In this document: positions 1 to 6,966 of the stretch, piece after piece
How positions within the stretch are numbered: the stretch's first letter is position 1
How the letters are laid out: the number at the start of each line of letters is the position of its first letter
NCBI GenBank assembly: GCA_046259385.1
Contig: JBJYWI010000102.1
Location: forward strand, 1-11,461
DNA length: 11,461 bases
Reading direction: 5' to 3'
From: CAVWDI01 sp046259385
GTDB taxonomy: Bacteria; Chloroflexota; Anaerolineae; Anaerolineales; UBA4823
Notes under the pieces: model-generated
Database searches by the model: none
What the model was told of the DNA's origin: nothing
The model's input: the letters and a program-made list of their open reading frames with translations, nothing else
Program-made: the position numbers and the translations under genes

Positions 1-1743
1 AGGATCTATCCGGGCGTTTCCGTGGCGGGCAACGAGCTCTCTGGGTTGACGTTTGACCAGGCTGCCCAGATACTTTCCCAGAAGATTATCTACCCGGTCA
101 ATGGCAGGATTGTCTTTCAGGATGGGAGCAGCAATTGGACCGCCGCGCCGCATGAACTCGGGCTTGTGTTTGATGCCCAGTCCAGCGCCAAAGCTGCATA
201 TGAAACCGGACGAAAAGGTGACCCAATTACGCGACTGTTCCACCAGGTCAGAGCATGGCGTTCAGGGGTGAATCTGGCTCCACTGATGATATATGATGAG
301 CGAGTCGCTTATGATTATGTGGGTAATATCGCTGATCAGGTTGAGCTTCCAGTGGTTGAAGCGAAACTGGAAATCAACGGTGGGGAGGTGGTCGAAAAGC
401 AGGGTCAGATTGGACGGCGGGTGGATATCGGCGCAACAGTCGCCGCTCTGGGAGAAACCTTGAACGCAATGACGGACGGGATTGTTCCACTGGTGGTCGA
501 GGATATCCAGCCTGAGATCCAGGACGTAAGCGAAGAAGCCCAACTTGCCCGCCAGATTCTCAGCCAACCAATTCTATTCAACCTGCCAGATGCTGCGGAA
601 GATGACCTGGGTCCTTGGCGGATCGAACCCGAGCAGGTTGGCAGGATGCTCCAGATCGAGCGGGTCGCTGACCTGGATGGCGCAAGGTATCAGGTTGGTT
701 TTGACCAGAAAGCGCTTAACACATATTTAAGCGCCCTTGGGCCTGATATCGCCCAGGACCCGCAGGATGCCCGCTTCATCTTCAACGATGACACCCACCT
801 GCTGGAGGTGATCAAACCAGCGGTCACCGGGCGGGTGCTTGATGTTCACGCTACCATTCAGGAGGTCGTAGAGCAGGTTCCCACCGGCACATTTACCATA
901 CCACTAGTGGTAAGCTACATCGACCCTGAAATTACAGACGACACGACCGGAGAACAACTCGGGATTACCGAGCTGGTGAGCTGGCATACTACATACTTCC
1001 GCGGTTCGATCACGGAAAGGTTGAACAATATTGAAGTGGCGGCGGCTAATTTTCACGGTCTGCTCGTACCGCCCGGTGAGACCTTCTCGATGGCAAGTGT
1101 AATGGGAAACGTAAGCCTGGACAGCGGGTACGAGGAAGCCTGGATTATTTTTGGTGGTCGCACGATAAAGGGCGTGGGCGGGGGTGTTTGCCAGGTTAGC
1201 ACTACACTTTTCCGGACCGTATTTTTCGGCGGTTACCCGATTGTGGAAAGATACCCGCATGCATACCGGGTGGGATACTACGAGCAGACTGTGAATGGGG
1301 CCGATGAGAATCTGGCTGGTCTGGATGCGACTGTGTTTGTACCGATGGTCGATTTTAAATTTAGGAATGATACGCCTTACTATATTCTGATGGAGACCTA
1401 CGTCAATCCTGGAGCCCGTTCCTTAACCTGGAAGTTTTATTCGACTTCTGATGGTCGGGAGGTTGAATGGGAGACCAGCGGACCGACCAATGTTGTTGAG
1501 CCGCCGGAACCCAAATTTGAAGAGAATCCAGAATTATCCCAGGGTGAGATCAGGCAGGTCGACTGGGCTGCGGAAGGCGCGGATGTGACCGTTACCCGCA
1601 GAGTCATACGCGACAATGTTGTTTTATATGAGGATGTATTTACAACCCATTACCAGCCCTGGCGGGATGTGTACCAGTTTGGACCCGGCACTGAAATAAA
1701 GAACTCAAAATTTTTCTGGAAGAATAAACCCGGGAGTGGATGA
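1..1743 (+). CDS. VanW-family protein with YoaR-type repeats, 5'-truncated by the window
   Basis: The frame is open from base 1 and reads RIYPGVSVAGNELSGLT, the usual beginning of a YoaR-type (PG_binding_4) repeat. The GTG at 22 is therefore internal; the true start, and presumably a signal peptide or membrane anchor, lies upstream of the window. Two related beta-rich repeats fill roughly 1-520 and 540-930. A VanW domain follows at about 955-1430, with its hallmark GVGGGVCQVSTT at 1171-1206 and a preceding PGETFSM at 1072-1092. The end (about 1540-1700) has a G5-like pattern ending in PWRDVYQFGPGTE. VanW proteins are exported or cell-surface proteins of unsettled biochemistry; the repeats are thought to bind peptidoglycan or pack beside the VanW domain. 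A role in the cell envelope is inference. The gene ends with TGA, 100 bp before the next gene on the same strand. Family assignment is secure; resistance to vancomycin should not be inferred from the name. Confidence 0.9.
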   Translation, partial: RIYPGVSVAGNELSGLTFDQAAQILSQKIIYPVNGRIVFQDGSSNWTAAPHELGLVFDAQSSAKAAYETGRKGDPITRLFHQVRAWRSGVNLAPLMIYDERVAYDYVGNIADQVELPVVEAKLEINGGEVVEKQGQIGRRVDIGATVAALGETLNAMTDGIVPLVVEDIQPEIQDVSEEAQLARQILSQPILFNLPDAAEDDLGPWRIEPEQVGRMLQIERVADLDGARYQVGFDQKALNTYLSALGPDIAQDPQDARFIFNDDTHLLEVIKPAVTGRVLDVHATIQEVVEQVPTGTFTIPLVVSYIDPEITDDTTGEQLGITELVSWHTTYFRGSITERLNNIEVAAANFHGLLVPPGETFSMASVMGNVSLDSGYEEAWIIFGGRTIKGVGGGVCQVSTTLFRTVFFGGYPIVERYPHAYRVGYYEQTVNGADENLAGLDATVFVPMVDFKFRNDTPYYILMETYVNPGARSLTWKFYSTSDGREVEWETSGPTNVVEPPEPKFEENPELSQGEIRQVDWAAEGADVTVTRRVIRDNVVLYEDVFTTHYQPWRDVYQFGPGTEIKNSKFFWKNKPGSG

Positions 1744-1800
1744 GGTCCATCCGTACAAGGTTTTTAGAAATCTTCCGGTCGGTCAGAATATTTTTGATTG

Positions 1801-1806
1801 TATAAT
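1801..1806 (+). promoter_or_regulatory. -10 box (TATAAT) for the Trm112-like gene
   Basis: A perfect TATAAT stands 38 bp before the ATG at 1844, in an AT-rich stretch between the two plus-strand genes. No good -35 hexamer lies 16-18 bp upstream (that region reads roughly GTCGGTCAG). The assignment rests on the -10 box and its position only. Confidence 0.45.
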
Positions 1807-1843
1807 GACTGTGAATAATTAATTGATTTCTGGGAGAGAAAAA

Positions 1844-2059
1844 ATGGTCAGTCAGGAATTGATCGAAATTTTGCGATGTCCGAACTGCGTACGAGAAAAG
1901 GAAGGTCTGCTCGATTTTTACAAAGAAACCTGGTTTATTTGCCAGGACTGCAGCCGGAAGTACCCGGTAAAAGATGATATTCCTGTAATGCTGATTGATG
2001 AGGGAGATAAGTGGATCGAAACCCCGGTTGAGGATTTACCGATTCCGCCCCCTGATTAA
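1844..2059 (+). CDS. Trm112-like small zinc-ribbon protein (UPF0434/YcaR type)
   Basis: This 71-residue protein carries a four-cysteine zinc ribbon: C12-P-N-C15 and C33-Q-D-C36, followed by RKYPVKDDIPVML, the conserved 'YP..ddIPvml' end of the Trm112/UPF0434 family. Trm112 proteins bind and stabilise SAM-dependent methyltransferases that act on tRNA, rRNA or release factors; bacterial members are mostly uncharacterised. I chose the ATG at 1844 because GGGAGAG at 1832-1838 is a good ribosome binding site five bases upstream. The in-frame TTG at 1823 would add seven residues and lacks a comparable site. The last 15 residues (IETPVEDLPIPPPD) form an acidic, proline-rich tail beyond the core fold. 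It is convergent with the DUF456 gene, with 64 bp between the stops. Confidence 0.85.
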   Translation: MVSQELIEILRCPNCVREKEGLLDFYKETWFICQDCSRKYPVKDDIPVMLIDEGDKWIETPVEDLPIPPPD

Positions 2060-2123
2060 CTTCGCAGTAATTTGTTGGTACAGGACACAGGAAAGCCTGG
2101 ATTGGGGATTATCTAGTCTGTTC

Positions 2124-2630
2124 TTATCCTTTTAACACCCACAGCCACCAGAATAGGATCATCACGATTCCGATGACAAACCGGACGGCGTAGGAAACGC
2201 CCCATCCGGCTGCGAGACCGCGCACTGCCAACCATGCCTGGCGCATGTTTTTCTTGCGCACGAATTCCAACAGCAGTACTGCCAGGGGGGCAGCGATCAA
2301 CCCACCCAGGGGCGGAAAAAAAATGGTGCCAGCCATGAAGGCTAACAAAGCCACTGTGATAGAAAGCCAGGAGGCTCCCCCCTGGAAGGCGCCGTACCCT
2401 GCCAACAAGTTGTCCACAAGCATCCCGGCGACCAGCAGCAACGTGGTCAGGATAAACAGGACGGTTCCTAGGGTTCCAAACCCGGCGATTAAGCCGTAAC
2501 CAAGCGCTGCCAGCCAGATAATTAATAAACCCGGGAAAAATGGGACAAGCGAGCCAAACAGTCCGACCAGCATTACAGCTTGGACAAGGACCAGTAGGCT
2601 TCTTTCCATCCAGACGGGAGATTCAATCAC
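2124..2630 (-). CDS. DUF456 family integral membrane protein
   Basis: This is a 168-residue, strongly hydrophobic protein with about four to five membrane segments (near residues 10-30, 35-75, 85-125 and 140-165). It shows the DUF456 pattern: a PFFPGLLIIWLAAL segment, then LVDNLLAGYGAFQGGAS, then a glycine-rich FPPLGGLIAAPLAVLLLEF stretch. The function of DUF456 is unknown. The start is GTG at 2630-2628, which overlaps the serS stop TGA (2629-2627) as GTGA, so translation is probably coupled to serS. A GAGG lies 10 bases upstream, inside serS. An internal ATG at 2609 would shorten the protein by seven residues and has a weaker site. It is the last gene of the minus-strand housekeeping block. 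No clear intrinsic terminator is visible in the 64 bp before the convergent gene. Confidence 0.8.
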   Translation of the reverse strand: MIESPVWMERSLLVLVQAVMLVGLFGSLVPFFPGLLIIWLAALGYGLIAGFGTLGTVLFILTTLLLVAGMLVDNLLAGYGAFQGGASWLSITVALLAFMAGTIFFPPLGGLIAAPLAVLLLEFVRKKNMRQAWLAVRGLAAGWGVSYAVRFVIGIVMILFWWLWVLKG

Positions 2631-3901
2631 TCCGGGCGGATGACCTCAATTCCACCCATCCAATAACGCAGGACCTCTGGCACAAGCACCGAGCCGTCAG
2701 CCTGCTGGAAATTTTCCAGTACCGCAATAACCGTGCGCGGCAACCCCAAGCCGGAACCGTTCAGCGTGTGTACGAATTCTGTCCGCCCACCCCCTTCAGG
2801 TTTATACCGGATGCCGGACCGGCGAGCCTGGAAGTCCGTCACATTTGAAATCGAGGAAACTTCCAGCCATTCCCCGCAGCCAGGCGCCCATACCTCGATG
2901 TCATAGGTGATGCTGGAACCGAAACCCAGGTCTCCGGTGCACAGTATCCCTTTGCGATACCGAAGGCCAAGTTCCCGACAGGTCTGCTCAGCGTCTGAGA
3001 CCATTTTCTCCAGCATGGCGTTTGACTCTTCTGGCTTGGAATAGATGTACATCTCGACTTTATCGAACTGGTGTCCGCGTTTGATACCGCGTACATCCCT
3101 GCCGGCGCTCATTTTCTCACGCCGGAAACAGGGCGTGTATGCAGTATAGTAAAGCGGCAGGCTGGCCTCATCCAGGATTTCATTCATGTGAATGCCGGTG
3201 AGAGGTACCTCCGCAGTCGGTACCATCCACAGGTCTTCTTCATGGTCTTTGTAAAGGTTATCTGCGAACTTGGGGAGCTGACCTGCTCCAAAGAGCGTTT
3301 CGCTCCGGACCATAAAAGGAGGATATTTTTCGGTATATCCCTGTCGGGTGTGCAGATCCAGCATCCAGGAGATTAAAGCCCGCTGGAGCCGGGCGCCGGC
3401 TCCACTCATGACGTAAAAGCGGGAGCCTGTCATTTTTGCCCCTTGTTCGAAATTAATGATTCCCAGTTCAAGCCCCAATTCCCAGTGCGGCTTGGGTTCG
3501 AAATCGAATCTCAATTCCTCACCTACAGGCTCTTCGAAGACGTTATCTTCTTCGCTAAGACCGAAAGGTGTGCGATCATCGGGGATGTTAGGAATTGTGG
3601 ACATCACCTCGTCCAGCTCGCCCTGTACATTCCGGAGCATGTTGTCCAGCGAGCTTATGCGTTCCCCGACAGCCCGCATCGCCGCAATCTTTGCCTCTCG
3701 TTCATTTCTGTCTTTGGTTTTCGGGATCTCTTTGTTGACAATATTCCGTTCAGCTTTTAATGTTTCCGCTTCCTGAATCAATGTACGGCGCTGACCGTCA
3801 AGTTCGATCACCTTTTCGATAGGGGAAAGATCTTCACCCCGGTCCTTCAGCGCTTTCCGGACGATATCAGGTTGGTCACGGAAAAGTTTTATATCCAACA
3901 T
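2627..3901 (-). CDS. serS: Seryl-tRNA synthetase
   Basis: This cytoplasmic class II synthetase charges tRNA-Ser (and tRNA-Sec where present) with serine. The 424-residue length is normal. Residues 1-100 form the N-terminal helical arm (MLDIKLFRDQPDIVRKAL, then a charged coiled coil at about 30-100) that grips the long variable arm of tRNA-Ser. The catalytic core follows: TAEVPL at 229-234, motif 2 with FRREKMSAGRDVRG at 259-272 and HQFDKVEMY, and motif 3 NGSGLGLPRT at 381-390. The ATG at 3901 is preceded by a near-perfect GGAGGTG (3913-3907) five bases away. The leader carries a T-box riboswitch with a serine specifier, so expression should rise when tRNA-Ser is uncharged. The gene has its own promoter within the end of lysS and overlaps the DUF456 gene by four bases. 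Confidence 0.97.
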   Translation of the reverse strand: MLDIKLFRDQPDIVRKALKDRGEDLSPIEKVIELDGQRRTLIQEAETLKAERNIVNKEIPKTKDRNEREAKIAAMRAVGERISSLDNMLRNVQGELDEVMSTIPNIPDDRTPFGLSEEDNVFEEPVGEELRFDFEPKPHWELGLELGIINFEQGAKMTGSRFYVMSGAGARLQRALISWMLDLHTRQGYTEKYPPFMVRSETLFGAGQLPKFADNLYKDHEEDLWMVPTAEVPLTGIHMNEILDEASLPLYYTAYTPCFRREKMSAGRDVRGIKRGHQFDKVEMYIYSKPEESNAMLEKMVSDAEQTCRELGLRYRKGILCTGDLGFGSSITYDIEVWAPGCGEWLEVSSISNVTDFQARRSGIRYKPEGGGRTEFVHTLNGSGLGLPRTVIAVLENFQQADGSVLVPEVLRYWMGGIEVIRPE

Positions 3902-3983
3902 CGCTGCACCTCCAAAAAACCTTATGAGTTTTTAACCATTCAGGTTAGAAGATTAACCGGAATGGTAAAAATATGAAAATATA

Positions 3984-4235
3984 ATAACGCCCCTCTCGCA
4001 GGACGAGGGGGCGTTCGTGGTGCCACCTGCTTTTGCCAGTGTGTTCTCTGGCCTCTTGCTCGCTTTAACGGGCTAACCCGGGCCCCTTACGCTCAGTTCA
4101 GCTCTGCGGGGTCAACTGACTTCTACAGGAAGTCGGCGGATTGGAATTCACCTTTGGTGCCTGCAGCCTTGCACCAACCAGCTGCTCTCTGCTAAGCCCA
4201 TAAGGATACTGGTTTCCGCGCGGGAGTTAATTTGT
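3984..4235 (-). promoter_or_regulatory. T-box riboswitch (serine, UCC specifier) in the serS leader
   Basis: Read on the minus strand, the leader has the T-box elements in order. AGTA (4210-4207) is the specifier-loop S-turn. AGAGAG (4190-4185) is followed by GGTTGGTG of the Stem I apex. GTGAATTCCAA (4151-4141) is the 3' side of the specifier loop. GCGGA and TCCGC close the base of Stem I. The T-box core AGGTGGCACCACG lies at 4028-4016. The best specifier is UCC (4145-4143), followed by the expected purine A4142. Its UGGC (4025-4022) would pair with a GCCA tRNA end, matching the G discriminator of tRNA-Ser. Both features agree with the downstream gene serS. Uncharged tRNA-Ser should stabilise the antiterminator and allow transcription of serS and the DUF456 gene. 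UUC (Phe) is the shifted alternative but fits neither the gene nor the following purine. Confidence 0.92.
3986..4015 (-). terminator. T-box terminator hairpin of the serS leader
   Basis: On the minus strand AACGCCCCCTCG (4015-4004) pairs with CGAGAGGGGCGTT (3998-3986), giving about 12 bp with one bulged A and a TCCTG loop. An AT-rich but broken T tract (ATTATATTTTC) follows. The 5' arm overlaps the region just after the T-box core, so the antiterminator and terminator exclude each other, as expected for transcriptional T-box control. Confidence 0.88.
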
Positions 4236-4248
4236 GTGATTTCAGGGG

Positions 4249-4276
4249 ATTATACCCAAGGGTGGAAAGGAGTCAA
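4249..4276 (-). promoter_or_regulatory. Promoter of the T-box-serS transcript
   Basis: On the minus strand TTGACT (4276-4271) and TATAAT (4254-4249) are separated by 16 bp, close to the vegetative sigma consensus. The expected transcription start near 4242 lies a few bases before the T-box. The -35 box overlaps the stop codon of lysS (4275-4273), so serS has a separate promoter embedded at the end of the preceding gene. Confidence 0.8.
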
Positions 4277-5817
4277 GGAGTTTCATCTGGCAGTGATCGA
4301 TCATCTCTGCTTCGTAGATGGGGAAAGAGGATAACCTCGCGTATACTGGGCGTATCCGTCAGCAACATAGTGAGGCGGTCGACTCCCATCCCGAAACCGC
4401 CGTTGGGTGGCATTCCGTAGCGCATTGCATGCAGGTAGTCCTCGTCCATCGGGTGGCGTTCTTCGTCATCGGTTTCGTAATCTCGCCCCATTTCGATAAA
4501 GCGGGCTTCCTGATCGAGTGGGTCATTCAGCTCGGTGAATGCATTGCACAGTTCCATGCCCCCGATAAATCCCTCAAATCTTTCTACCACTCTGGGATTT
4601 CCTGGCAGAATTTTTGCCAAAGGGGAGATGTCACGCGGATAGTTAAATACAATGGTGGGCTGTATCAACCTCGGTTCAAGGTGGTTATTTAACAGTGAAT
4701 CAACCAGCTGGCCGCGGGTCGCATCAGGATTAGGTTCTAATCCTTTTGCTTTCATGGCTTTGAACAGGCTCCCGAAATCCTGATGCTGTTCTATATCGAT
4801 CTCGGTCACATCAAGGAGACCCTGTCGGAGTTCTATTCGTTTCCAGGGCGGGTCCAGGTTTATGTGATGTCCGTTGTAGGTGATGTTCTTAGTTCCCAAT
4901 ACCTGTTCGGCAACCGTGCTGACCATCTGTTCAGTTATTTCCATTACGTCGTAAAAATCAGCATAAGCCATATAAAACTCAATCTGGGTGAATTCCGGGT
5001 TGTGGGTGCGGTCGACACCTTCATTTCGAAAGTCGCGCCCAATTTCGTAAACCCTTTCAATACCACCCACCAGCAAGCGCTTTAGATACAATTCGAATGA
5101 GATGCGCAGAAAAAGATCCTGTTTCAACTGGTTGTGGTGAGTGACAAATGGACGCGCCGCAGCCCCTCCATAGATAGGCTGCAGAATTGGGGTTTCGACT
5201 TCAATGAATCCAAGCGAGTCCAGAAACTCACGCAGCGCACGTACTATTTTTGCTCTAGTTAAAAATAAACGTCGGATTTCCGGGTTTACAGCCAGATCAG
5301 CGTAGCGCTGCCTGTAGCGAGTTTCCGGATCAACCAGCCCTGCATGCCGGAGAAGTTCCCCATCCACAATTTCGTCTTTTGCTGCGGGCAGCGGTGTGAT
5401 CGCCTTGGCGAGCATCCCGAATGATTCAACCCGCAGAGTGACCTCGCCGGCACGCGTCCGGAACATTTCACCGCTGGCCTGGATAAAATCTCCCAGATCA
5501 TATTCCTGGGAAAAAAGCTTTAATTGATCCTTTCCTAAATCATTCGTGCGCAGGAACAATTGAATCCGCCCGGATCCATCTTCGATATGGGAGAAAATAA
5601 TCTTACCCATTGGCCGGATTGAACGGATACGGCCGACCAGAGTGACTTTCACCGGATCTGAGCCGTCTCTGTTTTCAACCATTTCGAAAGCCTCTATCGC
5701 TTCCTTGCTGGTATGGGTTCGTTCAACCCTGTTGGGGTAAGGTTCGATACCCTGTTGACGTAACCGGTTGACTTTATCGAGTCGGGTGCGCTCCAAATCT
5801 GAAAGGTTGCTCATCAT
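4273..5817 (-). CDS. lysS: Lysyl-tRNA synthetase, class II
   Basis: This cytoplasmic enzyme charges tRNA-Lys. The 514 residues are close to the usual 490-510. An anticodon-binding OB fold spans about residues 57-140 (VTLVGRIRSIRPMGKIIFSHIEDGSGRIQLFL). The class II core follows: motif 1 near 190-213 (FLDSLGFIEVETPIL), motif 2 at about 253-280 (ERVYEIGRDFRNEG, HNPEFTQIEFY) and motif 3 GMGVDRL at 476-482. The usual 'R.aPELYLKRL' segment reads RISFELYLKRL, with Phe in place of Pro. Two consecutive ATGs (5817, 5814) could start translation. The ribosome binding site is weak (AGGCAGG), and the second ATG is slightly better spaced. The gene lies 136 bp after greA, beyond a terminator, so it probably has its own promoter. 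The remaining uncertainty concerns only the start. Confidence 0.96.
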   Translation of the reverse strand: MMSNLSDLERTRLDKVNRLRQQGIEPYPNRVERTHTSKEAIEAFEMVENRDGSDPVKVTLVGRIRSIRPMGKIIFSHIEDGSGRIQLFLRTNDLGKDQLKLFSQEYDLGDFIQASGEMFRTRAGEVTLRVESFGMLAKAITPLPAAKDEIVDGELLRHAGLVDPETRYRQRYADLAVNPEIRRLFLTRAKIVRALREFLDSLGFIEVETPILQPIYGGAAARPFVTHHNQLKQDLFLRISFELYLKRLLVGGIERVYEIGRDFRNEGVDRTHNPEFTQIEFYMAYADFYDVMEITEQMVSTVAEQVLGTKNITYNGHHINLDPPWKRIELRQGLLDVTEIDIEQHQDFGSLFKAMKAKGLEPNPDATRGQLVDSLLNNHLEPRLIQPTIVFNYPRDISPLAKILPGNPRVVERFEGFIGGMELCNAFTELNDPLDQEARFIEMGRDYETDDEERHPMDEDYLHAMRYGMPPNGGFGMGVDRLTMLLTDTPSIREVILFPHLRSRDDRSLPDETP

Positions 5818-5863
5818 GATGCCTGCCTGTTTAATTGGACCTTACATTTAAAGATTTCTGTAA

Positions 5864-5869
5864 ATTGTA
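5864..5869 (-). promoter_or_regulatory. Possible -10 box for lysS
   Basis: On the minus strand TACAAT lies 46 bp before the lysS start and downstream of the greA terminator, where a lysS promoter is needed. The upstream -35 match (TTCAGC, 18 bp spacing) is poor, so this is a tentative call. Confidence 0.3.
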
Positions 5870-5897
5870 CCGGGAAATTTGATTTATGCTGAATTAA

Positions 5898-5934
5898 ACA
5901 AAAAAGTCCCGCGCAATCTAAATTCGCGCGGGAC
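5898..5934 (-). terminator. Intrinsic terminator downstream of greA
   Basis: A perfect 9-bp stem (GTCCCGCGC at 5906-5914 with GCGCGGGAC at 5926-5934) encloses an 11-base loop. Six T residues follow on the minus strand (5905-5900), then GTTTAATTC. It lies 19 bases after the greA stop and separates greA from lysS. Confidence 0.9.
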
Positions 5935-5953
5935 ATCAGGTTCGGCTTTAAAC

Positions 5954-6415
5954 CTACTCGACCTTGACAATTTTTACTGTGAATGAACCGCTGGGTGCTT
6001 CGACTGTGACTTTGTCGCCGGCGCGATGGTTTAGTAAGGCGCGCCCCAGCGGGGACTCATGGGATATTTTGCCATTGCGCGGGTTTGCTTCAGCCGGACC
6101 TACTATTATATACTCTTCAGGCTTGTTTCTCCCCTCTTTGATAGTGACTTTGGCGGCGATTTGAACGGTATCATTGTTCCCGGTTTGTTCAATAATCTTG
6201 GCGTTTGCCAGTAAAATCTCCAGTTCCTGAATGCGGCCTTCAATAAAAGCTTGTTCATTCTTGGCAGCCTCGTATTCAGCGTCTTCTATCAGTTCACCGC
6301 CTTCCATCGCTTCGTGCAGCCGTTCAGCGATTTCTTTGCGTTTGGTTGTCCGCAGGTAATCAAGCTCGTCCTGCAGTTTTTGGTGACCCTCACGGGTTAG
6401 ATATGAAGGTGGCAT
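5954..6415 (-). CDS. greA: Transcript cleavage factor GreA
   Basis: GreA enters the secondary channel of RNA polymerase and stimulates cleavage of backtracked RNA. The 153-residue length fits (E. coli about 158). An N-terminal antiparallel coiled coil (about residues 6-75, with DAEYEAAKNEQAFIEGRIQELE at 45-66) precedes the C-terminal globular domain (about 80-153, ending SPLGRALLNHRAGDKVTVEAPSGSFTVKIVKVE). The tip, usually GDLxEN, reads GELIED. In E. coli numbering this gives Glu at the catalytic Asp41 position, while Glu44 is kept. GAGGT lies eight bases before the ATG at 6415. A candidate promoter and a terminator-like hairpin sit upstream, and an intrinsic terminator follows the gene. Identity is secure; the effect of the changed tip on cleavage activity is unknown. 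Confidence 0.94.
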   Translation of the reverse strand: MPPSYLTREGHQKLQDELDYLRTTKRKEIAERLHEAMEGGELIEDAEYEAAKNEQAFIEGRIQELEILLANAKIIEQTGNNDTVQIAAKVTIKEGRNKPEEYIIVGPAEANPRNGKISHESPLGRALLNHRAGDKVTVEAPSGSFTVKIVKVE

Positions 6416-6450
6416 ATCCAGTACCTCGTCAAATTATTCTTCGTATAAAG

Positions 6451-6484
6451 AAAAACACTCCGGGGGGAGCGGTCTTCAGTGTTT
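6451..6484 (-). terminator. Terminator-like hairpin upstream of greA (attenuator or terminator of the selenium operon)
   Basis: On the minus strand AAACACT (6484-6478) pairs with AGTGTTT (6459-6453), with an inner CCG/CGG and a one-sided GAAGA bulge. Five Ts (6455-6451) then CTTT follow. It ends 35 bases before greA. It could attenuate greA transcription from a promoter near 6551-6579. It could also be the old terminator of the metallo-beta-lactamase operon that reads toward it from the right. The sequence does not decide between these. Confidence 0.5.
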
Positions 6485-6550
6485 ATCTATTATTAGAAAA
6501 TTAAGGCGGCGAATTTTGGGGATTTTACACCCTTAGTGCGCCGCGGCGGT

Positions 6551-6579
6551 ATTTTAGCACAATTTGGGGGCTAACGCAA
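6551..6579 (-). promoter_or_regulatory. Candidate greA promoter (extended -10)
   Basis: On the minus strand TTGCGT (6579-6574) is followed 17 bp later by TAAAAT (6556-6551), and the -10 box is preceded by TGC, an extended -10. It lies 136 bp before the greA start, upstream of the terminator-like hairpin. The -35 box is a partial match and sits at the margin of the element remnant. Confidence 0.45.
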
Positions 6580-6582
6580 GCT

Positions 6583-6965
6583 GAGCCGCGTTCATTTATC
6601 TAAGGTGTTACCAAACTGGTTTCGATCTGTCAAAAGAAAATTTTACCGGGGGAGCAATGTCCTATACATTAGAAATGAACGTAAATGAACAACGAGAGTT
6701 TTTGCATAAGATGAGGCTCAGATATTGGAAAACAAAGAGGAAGAAAGATAAAGGACAACTGCTAGATGAGATAGAGGCTGTGACAGGTTTAGACCGAAAA
6801 GCATTGATCCGATTGATCTGGGGGGATCTGACCTACAAGGGATGCCGCTGGGAACGGGGAAGAATTTGCAGACCGAAAATTGAAGATGCTGTGAGAGTGA
6901 TTGCACGTAGTCTAGATTATTCATGTAATTAGCAGCTGAGACCAAACCTGGTGTTGATGATTGGA
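6583..6965 (+). mobile_element. Decayed 5' remnant of a DDE-transposase element (left copy)
   Basis: From GCCGC near 6585 to about 6965 this stretch matches the start of the right-hand element (from about 10401) almost without gaps. The match includes the non-coding lead with two TGTTACC-like motifs and TCTGTCAAAAGAAAA. Similarity stops two bases before the stop codon of the convergent metallo-beta-lactamase gene, so the downstream two thirds of the element are gone. The copies are clearly diverged, so this is not a recent duplication. Confidence 0.8.
6657..6965 (+). pseudogene. Transposase pseudogene, N-terminal fragment with amber stop
   Basis: The frame from ATG 6657 gives 91 residues that align gap-free with the N-terminus of the transposase at 10474. 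By hand count about 56 of 88 residues are identical (for example KGQLLDEIEAVTGL and DAVRVIARSLDY). A TAG at 6930-6932 stands where the other copy has GAG (Glu). Beyond it the homology continues in the same frame (QLRPNLV against RLKPNLV), showing a nonsense mutation rather than a natural end. The catalytic DDE domain is entirely missing, so it cannot transpose. Only the N-terminal DNA-binding part could be made. The ATG follows GGGGGAG with very short spacing. Confidence 0.8.
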
Positions 6966-6966
6966 G

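Noticed and set aside
904..1260. 118-codon minus-strand frame
   Set aside because: It is a shadow of the VanW domain, whose conserved motifs are all in the plus-strand frame.
1823..1843. Upstream TTG start for the Trm112-like gene
   Set aside because: The ATG at 1844 has a well-spaced GGGAGAG, and the family starts shortly before the first CxxC; the seven extra residues are not family-like.
2060..2123. Bidirectional terminator between the convergent Trm112-like and DUF456 genes
   Set aside because: Only a weak four-base stem (CAGG/CCTG around AAAG) without a T tract is visible.
3984..4235. tRNA gene in the serS leader
   Set aside because: Paired segments with GGTTGGTG resemble tRNA-like folding at first sight, but there is no cloverleaf; the ordered T-box motifs explain the region.
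4318..4692. 124-codon plus-strand frame
   Set aside because: It is antisense to the catalytic core of lysS and has no promoter, ribosome binding site or domain.
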